A model generated the notes under the pieces. The model searched no databases. It saw only the letters and a list, made by a program, of their open reading frames with translations, and was not told where the DNA came from. Position numbers and translations under genes: made by a program. A DNA stretch of 64,000 bases from Zanthoxylum bungeanum. Taxonomy: Eukaryota > Streptophyta > Magnoliopsida > Sapindales > Rutaceae. The stretch covers positions 310,001-374,000 of the forward strand of contig SKCR01023810.1 in NCBI GenBank assembly GCA_019454045.1, given 5' to 3'. Each line of letters begins with the position of its first letter. The first letter of the stretch is position 1. Positions 33,761-46,734 of the stretch are shown here, piece after piece.

Positions 33761-33782
33761 AACTAATACATCAATGATCAAA

Positions 33783-36064
33783 CTAATCCAACTCTTGTGG
33801 CTCAAAGTCTTCTTCCACTTCACCCATCAGTTCCTCTCCAGAAATTATAAGTTCTTCAAGAATAAGACCTAATGAGCAATAGTGTTAAAACATGTAAATC
33901 AAAGAAAATAAATAATTAAGAAACCATCAGTACAGTCTTATACCTCGCTCAGAAGCCCATAACCAATTTTGAGTGCACATTATTGCTTCCATTGTGTCAG
34001 GATGTAATTTGGCACGATGTGGACTCAAATGTCTCCCACCGGTACTAAAAGCAGACTCTGATGCCACAGTCGTAATAGGAATGGCTAATATATCTTTAGC
34101 TATCTCAGCCAAAATAGGATATTTTCCTTTATTTGTCTTCCACCAATTCAAAATATTGAAGTCTGGAGTTCTAGCAACTAATGGCTCCTCTAAATACCTC
34201 TCAAGATCGGACTTTGATCTTGTCATATGATTGCTTTGAGTGGCAAAAGAATCAAAGTCAGATAAATCTAAAAAATAAGACGAATCAACGGTGACAATAT
34301 TATGGGAATGAACATTGGAAGTAGAAGATTCACCACCACCTACAGACTTAGCTTCATAGTATTTAACTCTCTTCAGAAAGTTGACGTGCTCTCAAAATTT
34401 TCCCTGCAACACCCACACCATAAATCTTTGGAAAATAATAATCAATTAACAACATCTTAAACCTTGGGTCAAGAACGACAGTCATAACCAACACCCCATG
34501 AATCTCTTGCCAATATTTCTCAAACTTGGCAATCATAATAGAAGCCATTTGTTTAACTTGAGGAATATGAGACATTTGCCACTCCATCAAAGACATCCTC
34601 ATTTTACAAGCCAATGGAAAAAACATATTGGCTGTAGGATAGCTCGTACCTGAAAACATCTCCGTCAATAAATAAAATGGACGTAAATATTCTAACATTT
34701 TTTCAGCCATCTCTCATTCCGCATCAGAAGGCAAACATTTATAATGAGGCTCAATTTGTTGCACTCGAGGAAAAACTTTTTTGTACTGAACTGCAACATC
34801 AAGCATGACAAATGTAGAATTCCATCTAGTAGGGCAATCAAGCACCAACTTCCTTTCAGTCTTACTGAATGATTGACGAACAGACATCATAAAAGTTTCA
34901 ACCCTTTTACGGTGTGCTACTCCAATAAGCAACACTCTCCCTAATCTTTGCAATACCTCCTTCAATCACGGTCAAACCATCCTTTACAATTAGGTTCAAA
35001 ATATGAGCTGCACACCTCATATGAAATAATTTACTACCCAATACCATAGATTCAGATGAAAGCATTCCCTTCAATCTTTCTACCATTGCGTCATTAGTTG
35101 AACAATTATCCAAAGTAAATGTTGACAACTTTCGATCCACATTGCAATCCATCATACATTTAAGTAAAACTTGAGATAGACACTCAGCAGTATGTGGAGA
35201 TGGTACATATATGAACCTACATATACATAATGTTTGTAATTAAATGTTAGTATATTCAACAAATAAGTTAAACATCATATTTTACAAAAAAAAAAAAAAA
35301 AAAATTACCTTAAGGCTCGACTTTGTAAATGCCATGAGTTGTCAATGAAATGTCTTGTAACAACCATATACCCTCTCTTTTGGTTACTAGCAGTCCACAT
35401 GTCAGTAGTAATGGAAACCTTGCTGTCATTAATATTCACAAAACTCATTGTTTTTCACATTTTCTTATTTATACAACTTGAAAATCTCAGCCTTTAAAGT
35501 GTTTCTGGACATCTTCTTCACCAAAGGGTTGCAATAACTCATCAAGTCATTAAAAGCATCATACTCAACAAACTTAAGTGGCAGCCCATGCTTTTTAACC
35601 AATGACGTAATTTTTTGACGGACAATATTTACATCAAATGATCTAAGCTCAACAGAAGCTGTTCTATCTTCTTGCTTTATAACATTAAGAGTTTTTTGGA
35701 CTGTATCTTCAAACTTAGCTTGTTTTTTAGTATAACAATTCTTGATGTGTCTATTTAAGTGACTGGTACCTTTTTCAGACAAACCACTCAATAACTTAGC
35801 ACAGTGATTACATTTGGCCTTTAATTTTCCACTAACAGTAATCTTCGTAAAATGATCCCAACATTTTGATGTCAGTCGTCTCTTATTATCCATATTTTCT
35901 AATGCTACCCCATTTCTTTTGTTACCATCTTCATCTATTTTTCCATCCTCAATATCAAGGATCTCATTTTCTTCATCACTATCCTGGCGTACATCTTCGA
36001 GACCGTTAAGAAACATAGGGGAATTTGGCACCCGAATAGTCGTAGATTCTTCTAAGTTAGACAT
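33783..36064 (-). pseudogene. hAT transposase, three exons, inactivated
   Basis: It would encode the enzyme that cuts and joins hAT ends. The start M-S-N-L-E-E is at 36064. Exon 1 (36064-35309) holds a BED zinc finger near 35890-35750: W-D-H-F-T-K, C-N-H-C-A-K and H-L-N-R-H. Intron 1, 35308-35217, has clean GT/AG ends and keeps phase. Exon 2 (35216-33944) has the RNase H-like core: F-T-L-D-N-C-S-T-N-D near 35120, C-A-A-H-I-L-N-L near 35005, R-W-N-S-T near 34830, and the C-terminal dimerisation motif S-E-S-A-F-S-T-G-G-R near 34055. Intron 2 is 33943-33869; exon 3 (33868-33783) supplies an acidic tail ending E-L-D. Breaks: stop and shift near 35465-35440, shift near 34940, stop near 34712, shift near 34370. 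The length of about 700 codons fits the family. Exon structure is intact although the frame is not. Confidence 0.85.
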
Positions 36065-36099
36065 AACAAATTCTGAAGACAAAAAATGAATGAACAATA

Positions 36100-37340
36100 T
36101 GGAAGCCCAAGTAGTCCAACCTTAACTAAAATTTGAAAAATGAATAAAAAAATGAATTTTCTGAATAGAAAAGGTTACTTTGCTCATGTGATTATATATT
36201 AACAACATTTGTGAATGAGATTCTGGATAGAAGCCACATCTTTTAGATATTATGGGCATTAATATAGCTACTTGGATAATCAAATGCCACTCACCATTCT
36301 ATTTGTCTTCCCTTGCATGCTTAAAGGTTTTTGAGTTAAGGAACCAAATTTTCCAACTTTGTGTTAAATTGAATATTGATTAAATTGAACATTGATAATG
36401 GGATAGAAGAATTCGTATCTATATGTTTCATTACGGATTCAAAAATAAAAAATAAAAAATAAATGGACAATATGAACTGCCACTAAAGCACACGAGGCAC
36501 CTTCCTATATTCTATATATATGTTAATGTACTGATTTTTTTTAACAACTCACTAATAAAAATTTATTGATGTGTTCAGTGCTTACTGCTTACCAGTTACC
36601 ATAATACATTTTTTTGTCCAGAACAATATCGTGTTACTCATGTAACTATAAGCTATTGTGATTTGAGTTCAAAATTTCTTAACTTGAATTGGCATACCAT
36701 AAATTTCAAGTATCCAATGTCATTCTATAGATCAACCTAATGTCAACAGAGAATCGGCAGTCCTTATAAAATAATTTTCAGAATCAAAACCTAGATTTCA
36801 AATTTTAACAATCTGATTCAGAAATAATCAGAATCAGTCAATCAGAATACATTCGTATAAAACTAAGAAAATTGGACACACAAAAATAATATAAATATAT
36901 AATCCACACCTGTGATCGATGAACGATGAGACGAGGAGAAGAAGATTGAAGACGAGCTGTCGAGCTGATGAATGATTGAAATTTCAAAGAAATTGGAAAT
37001 GTGACCGTCACTGTCCTCTGTGTGAGAAGCAGAGTTGCAGTCTTGCAAAGGAGGCAGAGGCTGAACCGCTGAAGGCTTAGGCGAAAGAGATTAGAGATTA
37101 GGGCTTGGTAGAAATAGGTGAACTGGTGAAGGGGGCAAAAATGGGTGAAGGGACAGAGGGCAGAAGGCTGTGTTTCGTCTTTCGTGTGGTGACTAGGTGA
37201 TAGTTGCAGAGGAGGCAGAGGTTGAAGCCTGAAGGTAGGCAATTCGGCAAAAGAGAAGAGACGATTAGGGCTTGGCAAAAGAAATGGGTGAACGGAAAAA
37301 TGAAAGGCGAATAGGTAGACAAGTGTTTTTTTTTAATTAT
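36100..37340 (-). other. 5' leader of the hAT transposase and subterminal region
   Basis: Upstream of the transposase start on the minus strand there is AT-rich DNA (36100-36840), then a more GC-rich part (36840-37320) with open but unrecognised frames on the minus strand (37278-36838). This may be an untranslated first exon plus intron; no splice pair was confirmed. Confidence 0.35.
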
Positions 37341-37458
37341 TTAAGCCTGGGCCGGGCTAAATTTTTAGGGCCCGGCCCTGGATTTTCGTATCCCGGGCCA
37401 AGCCAAAGCCGGCCGAGCCGGGTCGGGCCCGGGCTTTTCTGCCATGCATACCTAGGCC

Positions 37459-38704
37459 TAGCACGTGATCATCCGATACTGGATCGACATACACAATACT
37501 ATGTATACTACGCCTGATATAGATCCTTTATTCCTGGAAGGATATTTCTGGAGAATTGTGTAGGCATGGCGCTTTACTAGAAGCCAACCTTGTCTTGTAA
37601 ATCGGTACAAATGTAGTACTAGGTACTTACGTGTTCGGATAGTCCGACGACCGAATTTACTGCCAACGTATTCGGGGATCTCATGGGTCGCTTCCCGAAG
37701 ATTCACGGATGGCGTATGACCCGCACTCTAAATTAATCTGGGATTAATTAGATGAGAGAGAAAATTAATATGGGATTAATTACGGAGATATTTTATCTGG
37801 GATAAAATATCAATTAAAGAGATAGAACGATTAATTTGGAATTAATCGATAAATTAATATATTTGATATATTAAACGAAATTGGATTTCGACGCGGAATT
37901 AAAATTAGATTTTAATTCGAGCGAACGAATTAATTTAGAATTAATTCGTTAAGCGACGTGAATAGTGATTTCACTAGGCGTAATCATTTAATTATGACGC
38001 AACAGAAAATTCGTTAATTTGGAATTAGCAAACCCGAGCCCGGGATTGTTTGCGAGCGCATTCGCATTTCGAATTCGAGTGCGGCATGCAAGTCAAATCA
38101 AGCGTCAAATCGTTAGTCGCATCAAGCGTCAAATCATTAGTTACTTTGAGTGATGTGACAACTTGTCACTTGATTTGAGAGATTGATGGATTGATGGATT
38201 GATGGTGGTTGTTGGCATTAATTGGTTTGACTTTTTAAAGCCAAAATTGTGTATATAAGTTTAGTAAATCAATTACTAATTTTTACAACACATTTTTATC
38301 ATCTCTCTCTCCAAATTCTTCTCCCCTCTCTCGGTATTCACTGCCATTTTCTTCACTGGTTTGCTGGGTAAAACCGAGAATTAAGGGAAGCTTAGAGTCG
38401 CGATTTTGTGGCAAAATCGGGAGTGCTAGCACACAACGAAGACATGCGAATGTGATAGGGAAGTCCACCCATGAGCTTGGAACCATTTCGCGAAGCTTGG
38501 AGCTTGATGGAGCTCAACCAATGACCGAAAATGGAGACACCAAAACAGAAACTGTCGTGAGCTGTGACAGTGAGCAGAATCAAGTTTTGTTCGTCGTAGC
38601 GTCGCTCAACCGATCGATGTGAGTATTCCGCAACTTCATTGATTTGTATTCGCACTTTTCTTCATACTTGTTTAATGATCTTAGGACCTTAGCAAACACC
38701 AACA
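37459..38704 (+). repeat. 3' LTR of element 4, part 2
   Basis: It continues the LTR broken at 32740. It includes a good TATA box (gtatataagt, 38251-38260), a (tc)n-rich leader (38301-38330), and ends at 38704 with aacaccaaca. Confidence 0.88.
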
Positions 38705-38761
38705 TTCGCATGTTTATTTCTTGCTTTGTATTCAATCCTTGGGGCCGTAGAAACTCCAACA
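38705..38761 (+). repeat. 5' LTR of element 3, part 2 (last 57 bp)
   Basis: The sequence ttcgcatgtttatttcttgc through gaaactccaaca matches the end of the 3' LTR (56485-56541) and is followed at once by the PBS. This shows that element 4 landed just inside the end of this LTR. Confidence 0.88.
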
Positions 38762-38762
38762 A

Positions 38763-38776
38763 TGGTATCAGAGCGA
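38763..38776 (+). other. Primer-binding site of element 3
   Basis: tggtatcagagcga matches the plant copia initiator tRNA-Met PBS. Equivalent sites in element 4 (26243, tggtatctatgagc) and element 5 (43644, tggcatctagagc) are degraded. Confidence 0.88.
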
Positions 38777-41634
38777 TTGAAAAGCATGAAATTGATTAAG
38801 GCTTAAAATTTGGGTAAAAATGTGTTTGAGCATGATTTATGAAATTTGATGAATGAATATGTTTAAATGTGTTTTAATTGAGGATCGATTGGATCAATTT
38901 ATTGAAAAATTGTTTGGAATATTTTTCCCCAATAATCTTAGCTTGGCCGAAAGGTAGAAAGCCCTAATTGTCTTGGAATTTTTGATTTTTTGATCATTGG
39001 ATGAATTGGAATCATGTCGGGTATGTTGATTTATGTCGATTGTGGATTTAATTGGATTGAAACCGAATCGGATATAAATATCCCCAAATTACCGAGAACA
39101 ATATAAGCATGATTGGGTTTGATTTTTTGATAAATTGTGTTGGACACTATTTAATGTTGATAATCATGATTAGTTATATAAATTGATGATTTGGAAATAT
39201 TGATTTATGTGATTAATTATGCAATACACTTTAGAATTAATTAGATTGTAAAATTGGACTTTTATGATTTAATTATGTTAGGCCTATTTTGTGAAATTGG
39301 GCTTAAGTGTTGTAATTGGGCTTATTGGGCTTGGTTGTACTAAGTTGGGTTTAGGCAAAATTGGTTGGATCCAATTGGGCCCAAAACCGCCTCCATAAAG
39401 CCCAAATGCGACTATTGGCCCTTTAAAGTTTAATTGGGCCTAATGGGCCTAAATTGATTTTTGGGCTTATGGGGTAACTCCCGGATTGAACTTTGGTTAT
39501 TGGGTTCGACCCGAGTTGACCAAAAGTCCATGCCTCAAGAAATTAATTAAAAGCTCATTGGACTTTAATTAAATTAACGTTGGACGTTAATCGGGCTTTG
39601 AGACCCGTAACGATTAAATTTGGAATTTAAGTTGTAAAGGTTCGTTAATAAAGTGTAGTATTTAATTTGGAATTAAATAGCGAATTAGAATTAAATACAA
39701 ATTGAATTGGATTTGATTTTGTAGTTTAATTTAATTTGAGAATTCGTACTTTGAGTACTTATTCGCAAAACGAGTTTGACTCGAGCAAAATCAAATCGTT
39801 GTTTAAACATTGGATGGTCACTAATTATCATATTAATTAATTTGATTAGATTGATTGATAGCATGCTTGTGTGAATACATGGTTGCGATGCATGAATAGT
39901 GTATATCGGATGGATATTAGATGGGTGGGCAATTTTAGAAATTGTTGTAATAAATTTGGAATTTATTAATTGGACCTGCGTGTCCAGCTTTATTAGCTCC
40001 TTATTCTTTGTATTCTCTTCTCACCTATTCCCCTCAATATAAATGAGGTTTCTTTAGAAGTGTAGTGTAACGGGTAGAAGTAATACGAGTGCTAGCAGGA
40101 GAGAGAAAGTGAGAGATTTGATCTAGGATCAATTTGTAAAGTATCCATCAGCATATCATTATTATTTTATTCATATGCACTTTATTATGTGTTTAGAATG
40201 CATGTTTAAGGGTGTATGATGATGAGACCTTAACAAAGATAATAAATTGGTTGTCAATTTGCACTCGAAAAACCCTCACAAATATTAAGCGTTTTTCCTT
40301 CCATTGAGTGATACTACTCAAGATCCAAGACTGGCATTGGCTTGTTGGCCAAAGTCAAGGCCTTTGTCCGTCGAGGATGTGTTTGAATCACGAGAGCTTT
40401 GTTCCATATTGGTGTCTTGTCCAAGTTGTGGTTTGTTGGCCAAAGTCAAGACCATTTCTTGTCCATCGACATTGATTACGAAGCTTTCCATGGTCAATGG
40501 GTCGTGCTTAACTGGGATCACTAAGTTTGTTGTGCCAAAGCCAAGGCTTAGTTGATTCAGAGGAAAAAGGTTAGGTAATATATTGGATATATTGGCATAT
40601 ATAAGATATATGTTTCGGACTTGGATATCTCCTACTGGATCTAGGAATTGGATTGGATCCAATTGATCTTAGAGATCTACCTAGTTAATTATCATACAAT
40701 TTGTTGGCCAAAGTCAAGATTGTGTGATATTTAACGGGATCCTAGCCCACTGGGAAATGCGGTTTCCCGAGTACTCGACAGAGGGTTAGAGGCTCGCCGA
40801 AAAATAGTGGGAGGTAAGAATTGAATTTGCAATATTCGTTTAATTACTTGCCATACGCGCTCAAACAAATATCATTCATCATATAAATTAAATGTTAGTT
40901 GGACTAATATTTAAATTGTTTTTTTAAAACAGTTGGACTGTATTCAAACTAATTCAATAAATAATTGATTTTATAATTGGATTATAGTAATCAATATAAT
41001 TGAATTAACAAATTAAAAGTATAGTTGATTATATAGTTGGATTATAGTAATCATTATATATAATAGTACCGAAATCGTTGATTATAATAGTTGGACTATT
41101 AAAATCAAGATACAATTTAAAGATTGACATTTAAAACATAATCCTAGGGAAAATGTATTTAAATGGTTTAATTTTCAATTGGTAATTAAATTTCAGGATG
41201 GTCCTGGAAACTAATAAGTTAATTTATTTGATAAAATAACATATTAGGCCTAAGCCCGGAGTTAAGCAAATAGTAGAGCATAATCTTTGGAAGATTTATG
41301 TGATGATAACTTTAGTGCTTAATCCATTAAGCTTGTCGCAGTAGACTCCTTAATTTCTTAATCAGAAATAAGGATTAGATCCTTAAAGTATGATAATGAA
41401 ATTAAAGGATCTTCAAAGATCCACTTTTGGATCTTGGAAGTACTAAATTACAATAATAACTCTTGGAGAGTTAATGATAATTCTCAAGGAGACAAGGTCA
41501 AAATTTGCAATAAGGCAAGTAGCGCAAGGCGCACCTTAATTCGATATTCTAGAAACCCTGGGCTTGGCCAAAGGCTTCTGGAGTGTTGAAAAGGGCAAAT
41601 GCAAAATCATTATAATCTTCTCGGAAGATAAATG
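38777..41634 (+). other. Internal region of element 3, part 1: leader and start of gag
   Basis: Homologous to 26242-29040 of element 4. It contains the triple 'ttgttggccaaagtcaag' motif (40342, 40432, 40701) and the antisense frame 40318-40662. Decayed gag runs from about 41200 to 41634. It stops where element 5 begins; the last 5 bases, aaatg (41630-41634), match aaagg at 51481-51485. Confidence 0.7.
40318..40662 (-). other. Conserved antisense open frame, 114 codons, element 3
   Basis: Same length and start as the frame at 27789-28133, with scattered substitutions. No domain was recognised. The matching plus-strand frame is also open. Confidence 0.3.
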
Positions 41635-43642
41635 TGTTGGACAATTATGACCCATAGCGTCACTATTTGTACAGATCATGGTGTTGTTGTACAAATTAAC
41701 TATGTGACTAAGGAGATTGCACTCTTATCATTTGTGATTAGATCACCTAGATGTATAAATGATAGGAGGTCCCTATGATTTGTTCATGGACGGAGAATGA
41801 TATGAGACAGTATCAGTCCATGAAGGATACATCATTAAATATCCCTAGTCATAGTATTATCGAGATTGGACATCGATAAATACGTAAAAGACTAGTATTA
41901 CACTTGCGCGCGTTGTGAGGGCACAACGGTATAGTTCTCATATATTTGGGTATAGGATACTCATGCAAGTTTAATAGGAGGTTGTGTTTTACCGATGGTA
42001 TGGGAAACAGCTTCGCTCTGGATAGACCCCATCGGAATTCCATTGGTAGTATGAATATGTGTCTATGGAAGTCCGAAATCAGGATAGATGTATTTGGTCT
42101 TAACCTGAGACTTGCACCGCTAATACTTGCGACAATCAATATACTTTGGTTGTGGTCGTCCAGGGCTTTAACAGGTTCTGTGTACGCCAATGCTGGGTAT
42201 ATTGAGAATCGTAGTGTGTTGGGTGTGATGTCAAAACGGAAGTGTCACTCCAGTCATATGGAGATGATGGTCACGTAGGATACGGGATTGGTTCTCGTAA
42301 ATGCTGCAGCTATCGGGATAAAATGACAAGGTCAGGTTTATTCGATTATATAGACTAGTCACCAGACATCCGACATGTGCTTCGTACGGGGCAGACACAA
42401 TTCCAGCCTCAGGCCTAGCACGTGATCATCCGATACTGGACAGAAATACGCAATACTACGTATACTACGCCTGATATAGATCATTTATTCCTGTAAGGAT
42501 GTTTCCGGAGAATTGGGTAGGCATGGCGTTTTGCTAGAGGCCAACATTGTCTTGTAAATCGGTAAAATATGGTACGAGGTACTTACGTGTTCGGATAGTT
42601 CGACGACCGAATTTACTGCCAACATATACGGGGATCTCATGGGTCGCTTCTCAAAGATTCACCGATGACGTATGACTCGCACTCTAAATTAATCTGGGAT
42701 TAATTAGAAAAGAGAGAAAATTAATCTTGGATTAATAGCGGAGATATTTTATCTATGATAAAATATCAATTAAAGAGAAATGACGATTAATTTGGAATTA
42801 ATCGAGAAATTAATATATTTGATATATTAAACGAAATTAGATTTCGACGCGGAATTAAAATTAGATTTTAATTCGGGCGAACGAATTAATTTAGAATTAA
42901 TTCGTTAGCGACGTGAATAGTGATTTCGCTAGGCGTAATCATTTAATTACGACGCAAACAAAAATTCATTAATTTGGAATTAGCAAACCCGAGCCCGGGA
43001 TTATTTGCTAGCGCATTCGCATTTCGAATTCGAGTGCGGCACGCAAGTCAAATCAAGCGTCAAATCGCTAGTCGCATCAAGCGTCAAATCACTTGTCACT
43101 TTGATTGATGTGACTTGACAACTTGATTGATAGATGTGACTTGATGGGAGTTGTTGAAAAGCTTTTTGAAAGCTTGAAAGACATTTATTATTATTATAAT
43201 AGGTGTTTGACTTTTGATTTTGGTATTAGATACACAAAATTAAAACAACTTCACTTCTTCTCTCCTTCACTCACCCCAAATGGGCATTTTTCTCTCCTCT
43301 GGTTTGCTCACTGCCGAGCAGTGAATGGAAGCAAAGAGTGTGATTTTGTGGCAAAATCACAAGTGCTAGCACACTTACGAGACATGCGAAGGTGATAGGG
43401 AAGTCCACCCATGAGCCGGGAATCATTTCACGAAGCTTGGAGCTTGACGAAGTTGATCCACGAAGCCAAACCAATGAACAGAAACTGCTCACTGCCGTGA
43501 CAGTTCAAGGAGGAAGAAAATCAGTTTTGTTGCCTCGCGCGTTGCTTAACCGATCGATTCAAGTATTCTATAACTTCTCGATTGTTATTCACACATGTTT
43601 TCATGCTTATTATTGATCTTGGGACCTTAATAGAAACCAATA
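41635..43642 (+). repeat. 5' LTR of element 5
   Basis: Begins tgttggacaattatgaccc and ends agaaaccaata before a degraded PBS. It aligns end to end with 49463-51480. Confidence 0.87.
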
Positions 43643-45184
43643 ATGGCATCTAGAGCAAGGTTTGAGCATGAAATGTTTAGGGCTTAAAATTTGGGTAAAA
43701 TTGATTTTGAGCATGAATTATGAAATTGGATGATTAAGTATGCTTGAATGTTTTTTATATGATGATTGATTGGATCATTTGTTTGTTGAAATTATGATTG
43801 GATCATTTTTTCCCCAAATTTTGGTGTTGGCCGAGAGGTTTAGTTGCCCTAATAGTCTTGGAATTTTGTTTTTTGATTAATTGGATGAGTTAGAATCATT
43901 CGGGAATGTGATTTAATGTCGATTGTGAAATTAATTGGATTGAATTCGAATCGGACACAAATCCCCCTCCTTTGGCCGAGACATATATGGAGCATGTTTG
44001 GGTTTGATTTTAATCAAAATGTGTTGGCATGTTGTGATGATGAAAATGAGCATGATTAATTGTGTATATTGATGTTTTAGAAATGTTAATTTGGGTGATT
44101 AATCAAGATATACACTTTAGGTTAATTAAATGTGAAATTGGATTTTTTGTATTTAATTAATTGGGCCTTAAAATTGGATTTGTGCTTTAATGTTGTAAAT
44201 GGGCTTATTGGGCTTTGTTGTACAAAGTTGGGTTTAGGAAAAATTGGTTGGATCCAATTGGGCCCAAAACCGCATCCATAAAGCTCAAATGCGACTTAAT
44301 GGACCTTTAAAGTTTAATTGGGCCTAATGGGCCTAAATTGATTTCTGGGCTTATGGGGTAACTCCCGGATTGGATTTTGGTTATTCGGTTTGACCCGAGT
44401 TGACCAAAATTCCATGCCTCAAGAAATTAATTTAAAGCCATTGGACTTTAATTAAATTAACATTGGACGTTAATGGGCTTTGAAACCCGTTGCGATTAAA
44501 TTTGGAATTTAAGTCATAAAAGTTTATTATTAAAGTGTAGTATTTAATTTGGAATTAAATATGCGAATTAGAATTGAATGCATATTAAATTGGATTTAAT
44601 GATGTAGTTTAATTTAATTCGAGAATTCGTACTTTGAGTACTACTATTCGCAAAACGAGTTTGACTCGAACAAAATCAAATCGTTGTTTGAACATGGATG
44701 ATCACTAATTATCAGATTAATTAATTTGATTAGATTGATTGATAACATGCTTGTGTGAATACATGGTTGCGATGCATGATAATGAATCGTATATGATGGA
44801 TATTAGAAATTGTTGTAATAAATTTGATTTATTAATTGGACCCGCGTGTCCAGCCTTATCACCTCCTATTCTTTGTATTCTCTTCTCACTTATTCCCCTC
44901 AATGTAAATGAGGTTTCTTTAGAAGTGTAGTGTAACGGGTAGAAGTAAATACTTGTGCTAGCGGGGAGAGAGAAATGGAGAGATTGATCTAGGATCAATG
45001 TGTAAAGTATCCATCTGCATATCATTATTATTTTATTATGCGCGCTTTATTATGTGTTTAGAATGCATGTTTAAGGGTGTATGATGATGAGACCTTAACA
45101 AAGATAATAAATTGGTTGTCAATTTGCACGCGAAAAACCCTCAAACAATATTAAGCGTCTTTCCTTCCATTGAGTGATTCTCAC

Positions 45185-45388
45185 TCAAGATCCGAGACTG
45201 GCATTGGCTTGTTGGCCAAAGTCAAGGCCTTTGTCCGTCGAGGATGTGTTTGAATCACGAAGGCTTTGTTCCATATTGGTGTCTTGTCCAAGTTGTGGTT
45301 TGTTGGCCAAAGTCAAGACCACTTCTTGTCCATCGACATTGATTACGAAGCTTTCCATGGGTAATGGGTCGCGCTTAACTGGGATCAC
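45185..45388 (-). other. Conserved antisense open frame, 67 codons, element 5
   Basis: Shorter version of the antisense frame in elements 3 and 4, missing the first part. The core N-V-D-G-Q-E is kept. No domain recognised. Confidence 0.25.
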
Positions 45389-46299
45389 TAAGTTTGTTGT
45401 GCCAAAGTCAAGTCTTAGTTAATTCAGAGGAAAAAGGTTAGGTAATACATTGGATGTATTGGCATATATAAGATATATGTTTCGGACTTGGATGTCCCCC
45501 TACCGGATCTAGGAATTGGATTGGATCCAATCGATCTTAGAGATCTACCTAGTTTATTATCATACAATTTGTTGGCCAAAGTCAAGATGTTGATATTTAA
45601 CGGGATCCTAGCCCATTAGGAAACGCGGTTTCCCGAGTACTCGACAGAGGGTTAGAGGCTCGCCGAAAAATAGTGGGAGGCAAGAATTGAATTTGCAATA
45701 TTCGTTTAATTACTTGCCATACGCGCTCATTCAAATATCATTTCGTCAAATAAATTAAATGTTAGTTGGACTAATATTAAAAATGTTGTTTTAATAAATA
45801 GTTGGACTATATTCAAACTATTCATTAATAGTTGATTTTATAATGGAATATAGTAATAAATATAATTGATTTTAATCTATTAAAGTATAGTTGATTATAT
45901 AGTTGGACTATAGTAATCATTATATTAAATAGTACCTAAATCGTTGATTAAATAGTTGGACTATTAAAATCAAGATAAATTGAAAGATTGACATTTAAAA
46001 CATAATCTTAGGGAAAATGTGTTTAAATGGTTTAATTTTCAAATTGGGAATAAAGTTTCAGGATGATCCTGGAAAATAAATAAGTTTCTTTTTTGATAAA
46101 ATAACATATTTAGCCTAAAGCCTGGAGTTAAGCAAATAGTAGAGCATAATATTGGAAGATTTATGTAATGATAACTTTAGTGCTTAATCCATTATACTTA
46201 CCGCAGTAGTAGACTCCTTAATTTCTGAATCAGAACTAAGGATTTGATCCTTAAAGTATGATATGAAAATGAAGGATATTCATAAATCTATAATTAGAT

Positions 46300-46675
46300 T
46301 TTAGAAGTACTAATTGCATTTGTTAACTCTTGGAGAGTTAATGACTATTCCCAATGAGACAAAGTCAAACTTTGCAATTAGGCAAGTAGCGCAAGGCGTA
46401 CCTTATTTCGATATTCTAGAAGGCCAAGGCTTGGCCAAAGGCTTCTGGAGTGTTGAAACTGGCAAAGGCAAAATCATTATAGTCTTCTGGGAAGATAAAG
46501 GACATATCCCAAAATGTCTACCTAAATGTGGCAAACGGGATCGCGGAAGCGTGACTGCCGTTTGGACAAAGCAAACATGAAGGAATTGAAGGAATGAAAC
46601 AAAGCTCTGACTTCAAATATGTTTGTCATAAATATATTCACTACTAGTATTAAAATTGGATTTTAGATACTTAGT

Positions 46676-46734
<59 letters not shown>

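Larger units (their letters stand above)
32741..37450 (-). mobile_element. hAT DNA transposon, 4.7 kb
   Basis: Terminal inverted repeats tatgcatggc (32741) and gccatgcata (37441-37450) are flanked by an 8-bp target duplication cccaggcc (32733-32740) / cctaggcc (37451-37458) with one mismatch; 8 bp is the hAT signature. The uninterrupted family sequence 'ccccaggcctagcacgtg' is restored when the element and one duplicate are removed. Subterminal regions are very GC-rich, with repeated ggccggg motifs near both ends (32755-32850 and 37345-37438), as in other plant hAT elements. The transposase is on the minus strand and damaged. Confidence 0.9.
24231..38704 (+). mobile_element. Copia element 4, carrying a hAT transposon in its 3' LTR
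   Basis: 5' LTR 24231-26241, internal 26242-31962, PPT gccaagtgggagat before 31963, and 3' LTR 31963-38704 including the hAT insertion. Target duplication: ttcac (24226-24230) and ttcgc (38705-38709). It sits 57 bp from the end of element 3's 5' LTR. Orientation is the same as the host element. Confidence 0.85.

Noticed and set aside
36838..37278. 146-codon minus-strand frame upstream of the hAT transposase
   Set aside because: Low-complexity S/P/L/F composition, overlapping alternative frames and no domain; better explained as untranslated leader.
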